This document shows positions 12,275 to 23,702 of a stretch of DNA of 64,000 nt, one piece after another. The notes below the pieces were generated by a model. That model made no database searches, was not told the origin of the DNA, and was given only the letters and a program-made list of their open reading frames with translations. Source of the stretch: Piezodorus guildinii (taxonomy: Eukaryota; Arthropoda; Insecta; Hemiptera; Pentatomidae); assembly GCA_023052935.1 (NCBI GenBank), contig CM041292.1, positions 172,236,900 through 172,300,899 of the forward strand, read 5' to 3'. The translations under genes and the position numbers were made by a program. How positions within the stretch are numbered: position 1 is the stretch's first letter; the number at the start of each line of letters is the position of its first letter.

Positions 12275-12670
12275 TTATTAAGACAAACCTGGGATGACAC
12301 AGCAACATGTACCAACAAATCGATCAACTAGAAGAACCACTTAATACCTTAGATTTTAGATCTTTTTTTCTAAAACAGATCCAACGGCTTTATTAAACTC
12401 GCTAAGGTGATGTAGAATTAGATATGTTGTAATACTATGCCGATTATTTAAATCTCCCAGTACCTTTAATTATGTTTATTCGAAATAAATAACCATTTCT
12501 CGTCGTTACCAATGATAAAAAACCATTTCATCAATAGTGAAAATTATTACATTATTTTTAATGGCTGAGTCTACATTTTATTCGCTTATATATTGCTTTA
12601 GAATATTAAATAGCCAATAAAGCGTAATGGGGGAAATTAAATATTAAAAAAGAGAAAAGTGCATGAGAAC
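12275..12670 (+). repeat. Dispersed repeat family Y, copy 1
   Basis: It shares long blocks with 18,690-18,990: taagacaaacctg, tcaactagaagaaccac(c/t)..., ctaaaac(a/g)gatccaacg, aaggtaatgtagaatta-like and ttaattatgtt. An internal part (12,120-12,260 versus 12,490-12,660) is also partly duplicated (ttaaatagcc...aattaaatattaaaa). No coding capacity. The class is unknown. Confidence 0.6.
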
Positions 12671-12904
12671 ATCATGCTTGAAGTGGAACAGATGCACAGG
12701 CAAGTAGTAATGATACATCACCAGTTCTAATGATTTGAAAATGAATAAATTATTTTCGAAATTCCCACATCAATGAGGCGTTATTATAATTCCAACCTTT
12801 AACTAAGATGATAATTACCACACCATCTGCGCTACATGTAATGTTTCACATACCACCTTCGAATATGGGATAATTAGCCAACCGCTATGTCTACCAAGAC
12901 ACAT

Positions 12905-13260
12905 TATTACTCAGGACCGCAAAACACAGCGCAATGCTACTCGAAGAAAAATAGGTGGTTTGAGTTGATTGATAGGGGGCAGCCGACTGGAAAACGCAAT
13001 TTGCCCTTGGAGCAGTTGCAAGAACATTCGCTCTGATGAGGCCTCAGTATCGATATCAGGGGACAGCCGATACCGGATCGATCTTTGATATCGACTTACA
13101 GGAAGTCTACGGTTCGGGTTACCATCAAATGAAGAGCTTCTTCTAATAGCAACTTGGCAACGGGAGATGGATAGCAAACAGATGGCGATTAAATAAAGGG
13201 ACAATAAACTTAAAGGTAGACATACAGCAAAGGGTATGGATTTATTAGACAAAAAAAAAA
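12905..13260. other. Less AT-rich segment next to exon, possible conserved non-coding element
   Basis: This segment directly follows the 13,266 donor inside the presumed intron. It is richer in GC than its surroundings and contains a cluster of cgat/tatc palindromic words (for example tatcgatatc and gatcgatc at about 13,048-13,085). A 113-codon minus-strand open frame covers it but resembles nothing recognised. Confidence 0.3.
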
Positions 13261-13265
13261 CTTAC

Positions 13266-13369
13266 GTCATGTAACAAATTGTTCTTGAGGTCCCCGCTGG
13301 ATCCGAGGCTACCGGAACCAGAAGGTTCCATTTTCGTCAGCCACCTGAACCACAACATCCCGCCATGAC
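13266..13369 (-). CDS. 5' coding exon, rhomboid-related gene
   Basis: A 104 bp minus-strand exon with acceptor cctgtttcag and donor gtaagttttt. In the frame that fits the next exon it is open throughout and ends LKNNLLHD at a phase 0 donor. Two in-frame ATGs lie at 13,358 and 13,331. The second gives a 22-residue Ser/Gly-rich start (MEPSGSGSLG...), the first adds MLWFRWLTK. Joining it to the micro-exon gives LLHD followed by KWRTLFDK. The acceptor implies a 5' UTR or further coding exon upstream, to the right. An alternative frame stops inside the exon. The protein start and the choice of ATG are inferences. Confidence 0.62.
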
Positions 13370-13869
13370 CTGAAACAGGAATGAGTAATATTAGTAATTA
13401 TAGAAAGTAGTAACTTCGATAGAAATTCGTTTTTAAAGATTAGTACATTAAAAAAAAAACTCTTATGAGGCAAATAATAAATGCAATACAATGATATAAA
13501 ACCCAACTGGTAATAATAACAAGTATTAATCCTCATGGATAGGCTAAATTTATGGCCCCCACCGTAGCATCCTCCCATTAGCATAAGTGACGCTAAATGA
13601 ATAATCCATGTATTAAGCATATGAATGGGTGTTTATAGTTAGCAATTACATGAATAAACCTTTTACCAGAAATATAAAATAATGTATTTACAAGCATAAT
13701 ATAACACATCTCGTATTAACAGTCTAAATAAAACAAGAGAATCATTAATAAATTCTAAAGACAAACTTTGTAAGTAATATTTAAATGGCCCAACCATTGT
13801 TTATAATGAAATATTATGATCATTCTGACGAAAACAGAAAAACAAAAAAAAAAGTAACTTATTAAGTTC

Positions 13870-13982
13870 TACTTATCTTAAAACGCGAAATCTCAAATTT
13901 TGGGGGTTGGAGGAGGACATTATTATTTTTATTATTTTTTTTTTTTGTCTATCACAAGGGTTCATCATTGAAAATAATGTCT
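13870..13982 (+). repeat. Dispersed repeat family Z, fragment
   Basis: A fragment of the family sharing ctcaaattttgg...ggagg and tc(a)aaggttcatcattgaaaata with copies near 35.8, 50.9, 52.1 and 63.3 kb. Confidence 0.55.
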
Positions 13983-14299
13983 AATCTTCAAAATAGGAGA
14001 GCCCGTTGCTGAGTGGCTACCGCGCTAGTCTCGCACGCAAAAGGTTGTAAGTTCCAATCCCAGTCCCGGTGGGACTTTTATAAGGATATAATTAAATGGG
14101 GATTAACTCACAGCTTCTCCCCTGGGGATGTGAGACCCGTCAGCCTACTCGTGGCCACTTACAAAAATAGGCGTAGGGAGTTATGACCCTACCCTAAAAA
14201 ATTTTATCGAGAAACATGATGAGGAAAGTATCCCAGGAGATTACACCACGCGGCCAAGGCCTGGCCTGTCACGCCAGAGAAAAAAAAATCTTCAAAATA
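13983..14299 (+). mobile_element. SINE-2 (tRNA-derived) with perfect 13 bp target duplication
   Basis: The SINE body is 13,996-14,286. It has a tRNA-like head with gctgagtggctaccgcg (box A) and gttccaatccc (box B), then the body with the ggcgtagggagt core and an A tail. It is flanked by identical aatcttcaaaata at 13,983-13,995 and 14,287-14,299. The same family occurs at 51.6 kb (plus), 25.9 kb (plus) and 25.3 kb (minus). Confidence 0.9.
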
Positions 14300-14656
14300 A
14301 CGAATGTGATAATTTACTTTACAAATGTTAAAGGAAATAAAGTCGCGGAATGCGTGTTATTACTCAGTTGAGAAATTACTTAGATCGCGGCTTCTGTCAA
14401 GAAAATTAAAGGTTGGAATTATAAAACTATTACTATCCCAAAAGTTCTATACGAATGCGAAACGTGGTTGCTTACTTTGAATGATAAACAACGGCTCGAA
14501 GTTTTCGAGAAAAAGGAACTACCTAAAATATATGGTCCGAAGAAGGGCGAAGCCACTGGGGAGTTTCAGAAGGTTACACTATACGAGATTACTAAGCTTG
14601 TACCCCGTCGGTATAATCCAGTTGATAGCATCGTGGTGACTCTAATAAAATTGTAA
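14300..14656 (+). pseudogene. RTE-like LINE reverse transcriptase relic
   Basis: After the SINE, plus-strand coding words appear: EIKSRNACYYSVEKLLRSRLLSRKLKV (given in parts: EIKSRNACYYS, then VEKLLRSRLLSRKLKV) at about 14,336-14,415. A frameshift leads to KTITIPKVLYECETWLLTL and RLEVFEKKELPKIYGPKKG. The YxCETW and RLEVFExKxLxxIYGP motifs are diagnostic of the RTE/Jockey-like C-terminal region. Truncated on both sides, non-functional. Confidence 0.72.
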
Positions 14657-14659
14657 AGC

Positions 14660-15732
14660 AATTAGGGTCTGTATTGAATAAAATACTTTCTTTTCTCTTA
14701 AACACTATATTGAAAAAAATATACAATCTGAACTACAGAATATAAATTATAGTTATACACTTCGGGCAACGAGAAGTACAATTAAATGAAGAATCGTATA
14801 ATTTGTAAAATAGGGGTTGATCAGCCGTTAGGATAGAGTAAACCCCATAAAAAATCTAAAAATAGATAACGATGCCACCGTAAAATGTTACTAAAACAAC
14901 TTATGTAATTAACAAAAGTGACTCATTTGTCAGTGAATAAAAATGTTCTTCACTTTTCGAAAGCTAAAAGAGCCCCCTTGCCACAAAATGACATTGCTTG
15001 GTTTGTGAGTAATGCATCATTGAAGGTGAGGTCCCATAGAAACGGAGCCATTGATTTGAACAATGATCGCAGCGTGGCAAGTCATCACTTTTTCCAGATA
15101 GCACTCCACCACCCGGCCCTGCAATCAGCCCGCCAGCCTCATAGCTTTCACTTAGCCTAATGCCTCCGAAACCCTTCCCAGTCTCTTTTCTTCATTTTTT
15201 TTTTTACTTTTTAAGAGACCAAAATATTTGTCAACCACAGCATACTCCGCAACCTCACAAATTTTTAGTTGGTGTTTCACGTAGGTTGCTAAACCTATTA
15301 TTAACTTTTTGTAGGATTTTAAATCAAGGTGTTTATATATAAAGAGGTGTGCTCATTCAGATCTGCAAATCCACACAACTTATTTAGACAACGTCATTGG
15401 TCCTTGTTATATTATATTTATCTGTACAGATATATTATTAGTCTTTTGTGATGAAAAATAAATAAAACTAGTCACCTTTTTGGTTTTATTACATTGTTTA
15501 AATAATTTCTATTATTATGCACAGTCAAATATAAACATTTCACTATATTCCAACTATAACCTTACCTGTGAAATGTTTACTTGATAATTTATGATCCTTT
15601 TACAAATCGCAAATGTACATGGTTTCACAGACATATTTAAAATTTAAAACTGTCAAAGAACGTTATAAAACAAATAAATAACATAGAAAACAAATTCTAA
15701 ACACCTCAATAGTGCTCTGACCTATTACCCAG
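14660..15732. other. Non-coding interval with a GC-richer block at 14,920-15,165
   Basis: The block at 14,920-15,165 is unlike its AT-rich surroundings and matches none of the window's repeat families. An 80-codon open frame crosses it but is not family-like. It could be a conserved non-coding element or an old exon. Nothing else is seen. Confidence 0.3.
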
Positions 15733-15958
15733 ACAAACCCGCTGGTGGTCCTAGGATTTTTTAATGGGAGTAAAAAATCCTTAGTTATGCCGTCCTTCGG
15801 AGGGGACGTTAAAAGGTGGTCCCGAGCCGGTGCGATGTCAGGTACTCGTTAAAGATCCCTATCCTAATAAAACCTGGATTGGCAAAATTTAGGACTCCCA
15901 ATGTAGCATCGTCCGAATAGCCATAGTTGCATAAAGTGACGTTAAATAAATAAATAAC
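15733..15958 (+). mobile_element. SINE-1, 5'-truncated
   Basis: Begins near the end of the tRNA-like head (acaaacccgctggtggtcc) and runs through the conserved body to the gacgttaaataaataaa tail. Confidence 0.85.
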
Positions 15959-15959
15959 A

Positions 15960-16012
15960 ACGGAGTTAAGTGAAAGTCGTGTGTTGAGCGCACCTGATTT
16001 TTTTATGTGTTA
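15960..16012 (+). repeat. End of dispersed repeat family X
   Basis: Shares the terminal word aagtgaaagtcgtgtg...gcgcacc with the family X ends at 22.97 kb and, in the other orientation, at 23.70 and 54.66 kb. Confidence 0.55.
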
Positions 16013-16383
16013 TTTGGACTGTTATCATTGTTATTATAAAAATTCTAAATACATTTATAAAAGCATATGTAAAAATTAAGTTCCTAAAAAAAATATATAA
16101 AGAAATATAATATCATTGGGTTTTCTTGCTAACATGTTAAGATAAAGGAATGCAATTATATTATTTCCGAAAGTAGAGCATCAAATAATTAATTAACTAT
16201 GTTTGGGGTCAATATTGAAATTTTACAACCTAATTTGATGTGAGTGGTTATTAGAACCTCTCCCTTTCGCACATAACCTATTCTCATCATGATACACATA
16301 AATATATAAAATACGTTAATTTATTTATCTGCTCAGAGTCACACGAAACCTAGCCACCTCAGTGTTCTGTTCTACTGCCCCTG

Positions 16384-16456
16384 ATTTAGGGCTCTCACTG
16401 TAGCATCGTCCGATTAGCTATAGTGGCACAAAGTGATTTTAAATAAATAAACAATA
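16384..16456 (+). mobile_element. SINE-1, 3' fragment
   Basis: Only the 3' segment (actgtagcatcgtccgatta through ttaaataaataaac) is present. Confidence 0.75.
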
Positions 16457-16459
16457 AAC

Positions 16460-17090
16460 CTATTACCCAGACAAAGCACAACCATAAATAAAATAAAGGG
16501 CCAAGGACCAGTGACGTCAACAGGCTTGTCCTGTATATTGCCCCTCCTGGAACGAGCCCACCTTGTACTAAACACCTTGGATTTTAATAACACTGAAAAC
16601 CCTTAAATCAACTCTAATGTGGAAGGTAGGAGTCAAATTAATCGATCTGGAAAACGATTAAAAAAGGGAAATATATTTTGGGAATTTTAAATTAAAATTC
16701 ACACATGGTAGGGGGCTTTTAGCTCGGCATTAATACCCCGTCCTCACCCTCTGGCCCGAATAACCTCCATATACTCTACAAAGGCGAGGTAGGGGTGAAC
16801 AAAAAACCTGCTGGGTGAATTACACTGCTTTCATCCCCTCCCCACCCCTCTTCAGAAAATATATTTTAAATGTTGACTTTTGGTATATAGAATTCCACTA
16901 AAATTTATACTAAAAAAAAACAATAAAAAAAACATAACAAAACAAAAAAAAAAACTCATATTATTAGAAATAATATTACACATTTAAATGTGATTATTAA
17001 TTTAATGTAAATATTAATTTCATTATTTTTTTTTTCTTGTGTTTGAATATTTACGCTATTTTTCTAATCAACAATACCTATATTACATTA
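16460..17090. other. No gene seen
   Basis: Contains a GC-richer stretch at 16,715-16,860 without recognised content, followed by A/T-rich low complexity. Confidence 0.35.
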
Positions 17091-17094
17091 GTTG

Positions 17095-17340
17095 AGGATA
17101 TATGGTCGGCAGTTGAAATTATAAAAACCAATCGTGTGAAAAATAATTTAATTTTATCCCCCTTTTCGGATCAAACATTTGAGCCATGTCAAGCATAAAC
17201 TGACAGAGATTGACATGAGCCGAAACGTCAGCAAAATTAAAATATTTTTTAACACGATTGACTCCTGATGATTTCAAGTTTTAGAAATTACATTGAACGT
17301 GCTAAATTCATTAATTAAAAATTATATCGTCAACTCTAAT
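17095..17340 (+). repeat. Penelope-like terminal repeat relic
   Basis: Opens with ggtcggcagttgaaattat and contains gagccgaaacgtcagcaaaatta (17,216-17,240), then ttttttaacacgattgactcc. This is the module order of the repeats at 61.7-62.2 kb. The ribozyme core is degraded: no intact CTGATGA precedes the GAAAC. Confidence 0.55.
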
Positions 17341-17589
17341 GATGGAAATAATCATGTGCAATATTTTTGTCTATACGTGAATAAGTAAAAATAAAGTTTA
17401 GTACTAATATTTATTATCCATTCAAACTTTTACTTCTTGTAACAAATATATAAAGTAAATACAATCTGAAAAGAAATATTTCTACGCTTTCCTTTTTCGT
17501 TAATTCTTTAATATATGCACATTAAAAACCTATTTGGTGGTCACTTTTAGTGTAGTTTCCCTTATATACCCGAAGATGCGAGTTTTAAC

Positions 17590-17765
17590 CTGGCAGATGA
17601 CCCTAGGATTTTTTAAATGGGGTAAAAATCCCTGATTATGCAGTACTTCGGAAGGAACATAAAATGGCGATCCGAGACTATGCCATGGAAAATTTAGAGC
17701 TCCCACTGTAGCATCGTCCAATTAGCCATAGTTTCATAAAGTGGCGTAAAATGAAAAAGAAAACA
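17590..17765 (+). mobile_element. SINE-1, diverged 5'-truncated copy
   Basis: Body from gatgaccctaggatttttt to agcatcgtccaattagccat and a degraded tail. Many substitutions indicate an old copy. Confidence 0.75.
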
Positions 17766-17769
17766 AAAA

Positions 17770-18688
17770 CCCATTTACTTAAGAAGAGACTATTTTGTAA
17801 ACTGTTTACAATTGATGATGTAAAGTAGCACTTCTGATAAGTAGATTATCGGGAAAATGTGATGTAACATTTCGTACACATACCTATCTTACATATGTAA
17901 CTCTAAATATACGATTAAATGATATTTCGACTAGAGGATCTTAAAAGATATATTTACTTTCAATTCCCAAACCAATTTTTCAGAACGGCAAAACTTTTGT
18001 ACTAAGCTCACAACTCTTATATGAACAGAATAAAATCACATGCAATATCGGCATGAATCTTCAAGATTTTTGATTAGTATGTTTTAATAATGTTTCGTTA
18101 GGAATGTTACTGATCTGCATATATTAATTAAAAGTATTCCTACAAATGCTATATAGAGTTAAGCAAAGTAAGCGATGCATGTTAACACTAGAAAGATATA
18201 TTTTTTCAGGTAAAAACATCCCGAATGTATAAAAATCCTTGAAAAGATAAATTATTCGGTATACAAGGAAAAATAAAATTTCAAAATTGACTCCATGTGG
18301 GAAAATAAATTTGTCTATCAAGAGAGATTGGGACGTTGAGCCAACTGCTGAAGCTAGTTGGGCCCCAGCTTCACGGTCTAATCCCTGTGAGTATTGGTAG
18401 AGGCACACCCGGGGTCCGGTAACACAACACCTGGAGGTCCTGCCTATTCTAACCTACTTCAGTTTGAAATTAAAAGCAAATTCAAAAATTTTAAATAATT
18501 TTACAATACTTACCTATTATCTTAAAATAATTGGCCACTATCATTTTAGCTTCCACATAGTTATATAAATAAAATATACAGCAGGGAAAACTATTGCGAT
18601 CGAGAAAATTTTGGTTTTTGTGTTCCAAAAAAGAAAAAAAGTCTTTTCTCTCCTCCACCTCCCAAAAAAACTTCTTACGAAACTGAAA
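17770..18688. other. No gene seen
   Basis: Mostly AT-rich. A short GC-richer stretch at 18,310-18,450 carries no recognised motif and no splice-bounded frame. Confidence 0.35.
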
Positions 18689-18689
18689 T

Positions 18690-18990
18690 CTCATTTTTAA
18701 GACAAACCTGAGATAATCAACCAACTAGAAGAGCCAGTTAATACCTTCAAATATAAATATTTTTCTCTAAAACGGATCCAACGATTTTGATTACACTTGC
18801 TATGGTAATGTAGAATTAAATAGGTTATAATATTATAGCGATTTTATAAAAATTTCTTTCAATTAAGTATCTTTAATTATGTTGATTAAAAATGATTTAA
18901 CTTTTCCTGCCGTTGCCTATGATAAGAAATAGGAAAATATGAATAAATATAATAGCTGACTAAAGTGAAAAAAAGGTTAAAATATTTTTT
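18690..18990 (+). repeat. Dispersed repeat family Y, copy 2
   Basis: Parallel to 12,275-12,670 with shared blocks taagacaaacctg, caactagaagag, taaaacggatccaacg and the gttgcctatgataa region. Confidence 0.6.
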
Positions 18991-19299
18991 GTTACTTATT
19001 TCCGCAAATAAGGATTCTACAATAGAAAGATGTATTATATGCCTAGTTTAATAATATGTAATAGGAAAGAACAAGATTTTAAGAAAATGTTATTTAATAC
19101 ATAAAGTTTTAGGAGGTAATGGAGAGAGATGAAAATGATTTTACATAAACATTACTGACTACTAAAGACTAAACATGCTTGTTCTAATCTATCGGTGTAT
19201 TGTGTACTTATATCCAAAATTAAAGATCCCATCGAAACACAATTTAATTATTTTTTCAACTTTCAAATTAATTAAAGTTCTAAAATTGATTTTAACAAG

Positions 19300-19640
19300 T
19301 GATGAATTCACCAAAGACGCAGGTGAGAGGTGCTGGGACTCTCGGATTCTGCTTCTTTCCTTTCTAGCTTTCCCCAGCAGATTGTAAATATTGTATATAA
19401 ATATGAGTGTGTTCATGTTTTGTTTATTTATTCTTTAACCCTGTATTTATTTTATTTATAAATGTTGTTATTATTTACATTTATTTCTTCGATTTTGCAT
19501 ATAATTTGACTTTAATATTGTTTATTCAGTAAATATAATATGATTGTAATCTCAAAGCATTATTACTATTGTCTATTAGAGATAAATTGTAATATATCTG
19601 AATAAAAATGGTATTCAATCAATCAACAAGTCGAGGAATA
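19300..19640 (+). repeat. Possible LINE 3' UTR ending in attcaatcaatcaa
   Basis: A T-rich 3' UTR-like run ends gaataaaaatggtattcaatcaatcaa, a short direct-repeat tail of the sort seen on CR1-like LINEs. No RT motif is present. Confidence 0.3.
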
Positions 19641-19720
19641 CGCGCAAAGATTTTTTTTCTTCAAAATATCAATATTAACGATATCGTTCTTTATTGGTAG
19701 TTATATTGACGAAAGAGATT

Positions 19721-19819
19721 GTTTGTTTATTTATTTAACGTCACTTTATGCTACTATGGCTAACCGGACGATGCTACAGTGGGAGTCCTAAATTTTATCT
19801 ATCCAGGTTTTATTAGGAT
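19721..19819 (-). mobile_element. SINE-1, 3' fragment
   Basis: Reverse complement of the SINE-1 tail and 3' body (tttatttaacgtcactttat through aggttttattaggat). Confidence 0.8.
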
Positions 19820-21508
19820 TTATTTTATTTTATTTTTATGAACAGGTTATTGAACTGGGTTCTAAAATAGTAATACAAAAGAAAAAAAATATATTATAAA
19901 ATGGAAGAAAAAATGTCGAAACAATTTTCGTATAGTAGTAATATTTAAAAACAAAAAAGTCTGATTATAGCAACTGGCCGTGATACTGCTAGATTCGGTT
20001 ATCAACAAAACGAAATAACATTCTTAAAACAGCATATTGTTAAATGTAGCCTAATTTTCTCAAAAACAGTTATTTATTCCAACAGTTCTTCATATTTTGA
20101 ATAGAAAACAAAAAGGAAAGAAGGGACTTTTTCATTTTGGTAGCTTATATAATTGAATCCTTTTATAAATTTTATAAATTATTTTGATATAAAAAAGGCA
20201 TTCAGAAAGTGATATTGAGCACCTGGTTGGAGGTATGATGAAAATCATTTTAGTTCGTTGCTGACAGGACGGTAAACACTAAATTTTTCACACTTGTTAG
20301 GGCATCAAAGGAGAATAGAGGTCGCCTCTTCATAATTTTATTATTTCAAAAATTGAAAAAAATATTGGTTAAATTATTGTTTTTATTTTTAAATTTAGAT
20401 TGGCTTTAAATTTTAATGTATTTTTAATTTTTTTAAGAACTTACATTCAAGTTATTTTATTTATACATTTTGATTTTAACTAATGTCACACTCACTAATA
20501 AATAGCATAGTTTCATTTTAAAACTATCATACATATAAAAAAAAAAAATTAATAAAAAATAAATAATAACATCGAAAAAGAAATAAAAACTTATAATAAA
20601 AATTCAGGAATTAGATTAATGTAACAATATTAAAGTACAAAGTTTACAAAGGAAAAACAGTGAGCCAATAGTCAACCTTACATGCTGACGCAGCTGTGTT
20701 CCATAGAATATTAGGATGTACAGATAAACAAAAGGTAATTTGAATTTAAATATATAGTATGAAAAAACTACTAAATAAAATGTAACTAAAAGCAAAATGT
20801 TTTTAAAAAACTTTTAGTCTTGAAAATGGGGAAAAGGCCCCGAAACGTTGACTGCCACTAGTGACAATTTGTGTATCAATAAAAATAAAAAATATTTGGA
20901 AGAAAAAATGTGCTATTTTAATATGAATCATATTATCATAATATGATGATAAAATATCATTAGATAATATTTTGGTTCATTATTCAGATCTTTCAGAAGA
21001 AAGTATTTTTAAAAATTCGTGTTGGCCTTCAAGCTATTTGACAATCCCGTGACACTTTAGTGTATTATTATCGTTTTTATTATTATAACTGATCAATGTT
21101 GATGAACTCATCTAGTCCACTATGACTAGTTATACACTATATTTAGATTTTGACTCTAGGAAAAAAGAGAACAAAAATAAGACCACATGATCTAGATCAA
21201 AGGCCTGTTTTCGGCCTCCTTTGGGATCGTAGATTATAAATGAAAGTTTCAGAATGGACCAGATTCAATATCCAGAAACGTAAATGAAACGTAAACTAAA
21301 CGTCTTGTAAAAATAGAAATGGAAAGTATTTGCAAATTCCAATGTAGTTGATTTCATAGGTGAGGTGGTTATATAATGAAAATAACAGACATGCCAATAA
21401 GAAGATGGATCAGAAGGCAGTAGTACAGAAAATCAGTTTCGTACTATTCTGTATGCTTATAGAACGTGGTCACTTTCAAGGAAGAACATGCCTAAAGTTC
21501 TTCAAGAG
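19820..21508. other. AT-rich interval, no gene seen
   Basis: A degenerate ccccgaaacgttg word at 20,836-20,850 follows a g-rich arm and resembles the 3' half of the Penelope ribozyme core. Otherwise nothing is recognised. Confidence 0.35.
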
Positions 21509-21661
21509 TAAGGTATTTCTTTTTTTTTTTTTTTTTTAGAAACAATTCTTTATTGAACAATATTACAATCTGTCCAATTTAGGACATTTTTAATAGGGAT
21601 AAAGTACAACATTCATATTGCATTCACACGATATATACAAAACAATAAATAAGGTATTTCT
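21509..21661 (-). mobile_element. Short A-tailed retro-insertion with perfect 12 bp target duplication
   Basis: A 129 bp insert (21,521-21,649). Read on minus, it ends with an AATAAA signal, then a gap of about ten bases and an A tail of about 17. Identical taaggtatttct flanks it (21,509-21,520 and 21,650-21,661). It is the 3' end of a LINE or a reverse-transcribed mRNA, inserted by target-primed reverse transcription. No coding part is left. Confidence 0.82.
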
Positions 21662-22157
21662 AAGAATATAAACAAGGAAGGATGTGCCCACAGAAGAATT
21701 TAGGAGGTTACCAAACTCGGAATAGCGGAGCATGCACTTCGTCAATGTTGAATCGCAAAGGTTATAATGGGCGTGTGAAGTTGTTAGTATCAACTCAGTA
21801 CCAAAGGAATTCCTTATTAGGCTATTAATTAAGTTATTAAGCGCCGGACTGACTGATATCGTTCGAAAAGTAGTTGTGCTGATCTTCAGAATTTGTATTT
21901 TGTCGGTAATGAGAGGACAGAATACAAATTTTCGGTAATTGGTGAACAAAATACAAGTGTGTCTATGTATACAGCGCTAAGTGGTTTAACATCCAATCTT
22001 GTATGGTTTTCTAAGTTGTTTTTTTTTAATTATTTTATAAACCTTAAAGAGTTTCGTATAAGTTTACTTTATTTCCGGGTTTTTTTCCAGCATACTTGAG
22101 GAGGTAACATTCATAACGTTCATAGAATTTTTGAGGAAATTTGTATTATATATTTAT

Positions 22158-22171
22158 AAATAAATAAATAA

Positions 22172-22241
<70 letters not shown>
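22158..22241. repeat. (TAAA)n then (TA)n microsatellite
   Basis: A short aaat run passes into a long, uninterrupted TA run. Confidence 0.95.
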
Positions 22242-22243
<2 letters not shown>

Positions 22244-22779
22244 GAATCGTACAGATTAATGGTATGTTAAAATTTTATAACAATATAAAAATATTGATAA
22301 TTATTTTCTAATCTAGACAAAATTATGTTCTCAGGTTCCCTAAAAATGGCCTAGACCAATGCGTTGGCAAAGAAGAAACAATAAATTGTTGAGTGTAGAA
22401 AAGTATGGGTACAATTGATTTTAAAACCTATAGAATTAAGTTTATACTTAACTGTGTGTTCTATTGACTGCATCCTGAACCAACTTCTCCCAAAAAATAT
22501 ATATAATAAAAATTAAATAATTGTTGAAGATAATAATCTATATTTAGATTATTGCATCGGAAACACATGTTTCCATCCATACCCAATGTAATTTTTAACA
22601 TTTTTTCGGCTCTATCAATATTTAAAAAAATAAAAATCTGTACCTCTAAACCAATAAAGGGTCTTGGGTTCAATACATATAGAAATTTGTACCGTTTCAC
22701 GACCAACTGCCATTTAAGGAGGTGATCAGGCCTTGAACACGCTCAAATTTTAAGGGTTTTAATTAAGGGTACCACCTTT

Positions 22780-22945
22780 GTAGAGGCTGGGTGTGCCCAA
22801 GGAGGGTCTTCATATCCTAAGGTCGCTCCATGGCTAAACTAAAATAATAAATAATAATCTGCCTCAGACGGGGTTGGAATCCGGGACCCGACTAGTACAG
22901 TAGATTAGTGTTTTATCTACTAGATACCGCTTTCTTCTAAAAGTA
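22780..22945 (-). mobile_element. Possible tRNA-derived SINE, third family
   Basis: Minus strand shows a tRNA-like head: gcggtatctagtagataaa near the right, and a box-B-like ggattccaacccc (complement at 22,871-22,884). The body matches neither SINE-1 nor SINE-2. Weak. Confidence 0.3.
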
Positions 22946-22956
22946 TATTATAAGAG

Positions 22957-23006
22957 CTTTTAACAATGGAGGTAAGTGAAAGTCGTGTGCTGCTCGACAG
23001 ATTTTT
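22957..23006 (+). repeat. Family X end, inverted to the copy at 23.70 kb
   Basis: ttttaacaatggaggtaa and aaagtcgtgtg recur as the reverse complement at about 23,705-23,750, so the two family X ends face each other across the GC-rich island. Confidence 0.65.
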
Positions 23007-23084
23007 TTTGTTTACAGTTTATTTTTATTTTTTTTTTTTTTATTCACACGATGTATTACTAATTACTACATCGCATTGGCATTA

Positions 23085-23470
23085 TGGAGCCAAACCGGAC
23101 GACCTGTTATTTGCTATATGGCTGATTAATGCGATAGGCTGGGGGAGGGGACACCGTTGCCAGGCAACCGCTCTCCCCCCAGCCTAACCCCAGCCCTGTC
23201 CTCCGCACCCGTGGTGGCTATGGATTTCGGCATTTCACTTCCAGGGTTCCCTCTGCCGATGCTCTTTCTGATCCTAAGACTAACAATACGAGAGAATGTA
23301 CCGTACAAAGGCAGAGCTCGGGGAGCTGCGGATTCCAAGCCTTTGGTGAAGGATACAGAGCACTGGAGCAACATTGCAGCTTCACCTTCTTCCCTTATTG
23401 ATTTTCCTTTTGTATTGGAAGCAATGAGAAAAACCATCAAGATTCGTTCAGCCGAATAAACAGATAATAA
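23085..23470. promoter_or_regulatory. GC-rich, CpG-bearing island with an RFX X-box-like palindrome
   Basis: A sharp GC-rich patch in AT-rich DNA. It holds gttgccaggcaac at 23,156-23,168, a perfect inverted repeat around one base that fits the RFX X-box consensus. Long frames are open on both strands (23,157-23,459 plus; 23,126-23,473 minus) but neither is recognisable. It might be a promoter or first exon of a neighbouring gene, or a captured gene piece between family X ends. The function is inference only. Confidence 0.35.
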
Positions 23471-23702
23471 CAACCATCAAACTACACAAAATCTCCCCAT
23501 TTCTACAAAATTGTTAAATGCAAAAGCAACCCCCAGACAACCTTTAAGAACATCGATAAGCTTCCTCAGGTTTCATAATGCTTGTTTAGGTTTTAAGGCG
23601 TAAAACACGAAGATCATCAACATTTATAAATATAATATGTATCTTCAACGTTTACAAGGAAAAATTATACAGGTAAAAACAAGATGGATACATATTTAAA
23701 AA

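Noticed and set aside
12911..13252. 113-codon minus-strand frame beside the exon
   Set aside because: It lies wholly in the intron after a strong donor and shows no family resemblance.
21590..21949. 119-codon minus-strand frame
   Set aside because: It crosses the boundary of the 129 bp retro-insertion (target duplication at 21,650), so it cannot be one old gene.
23126..23473. Minus-strand 115-codon frame in the GC-rich island
   Set aside because: High GC alone lengthens open frames; the opposite strand is open too and neither is recognisable.
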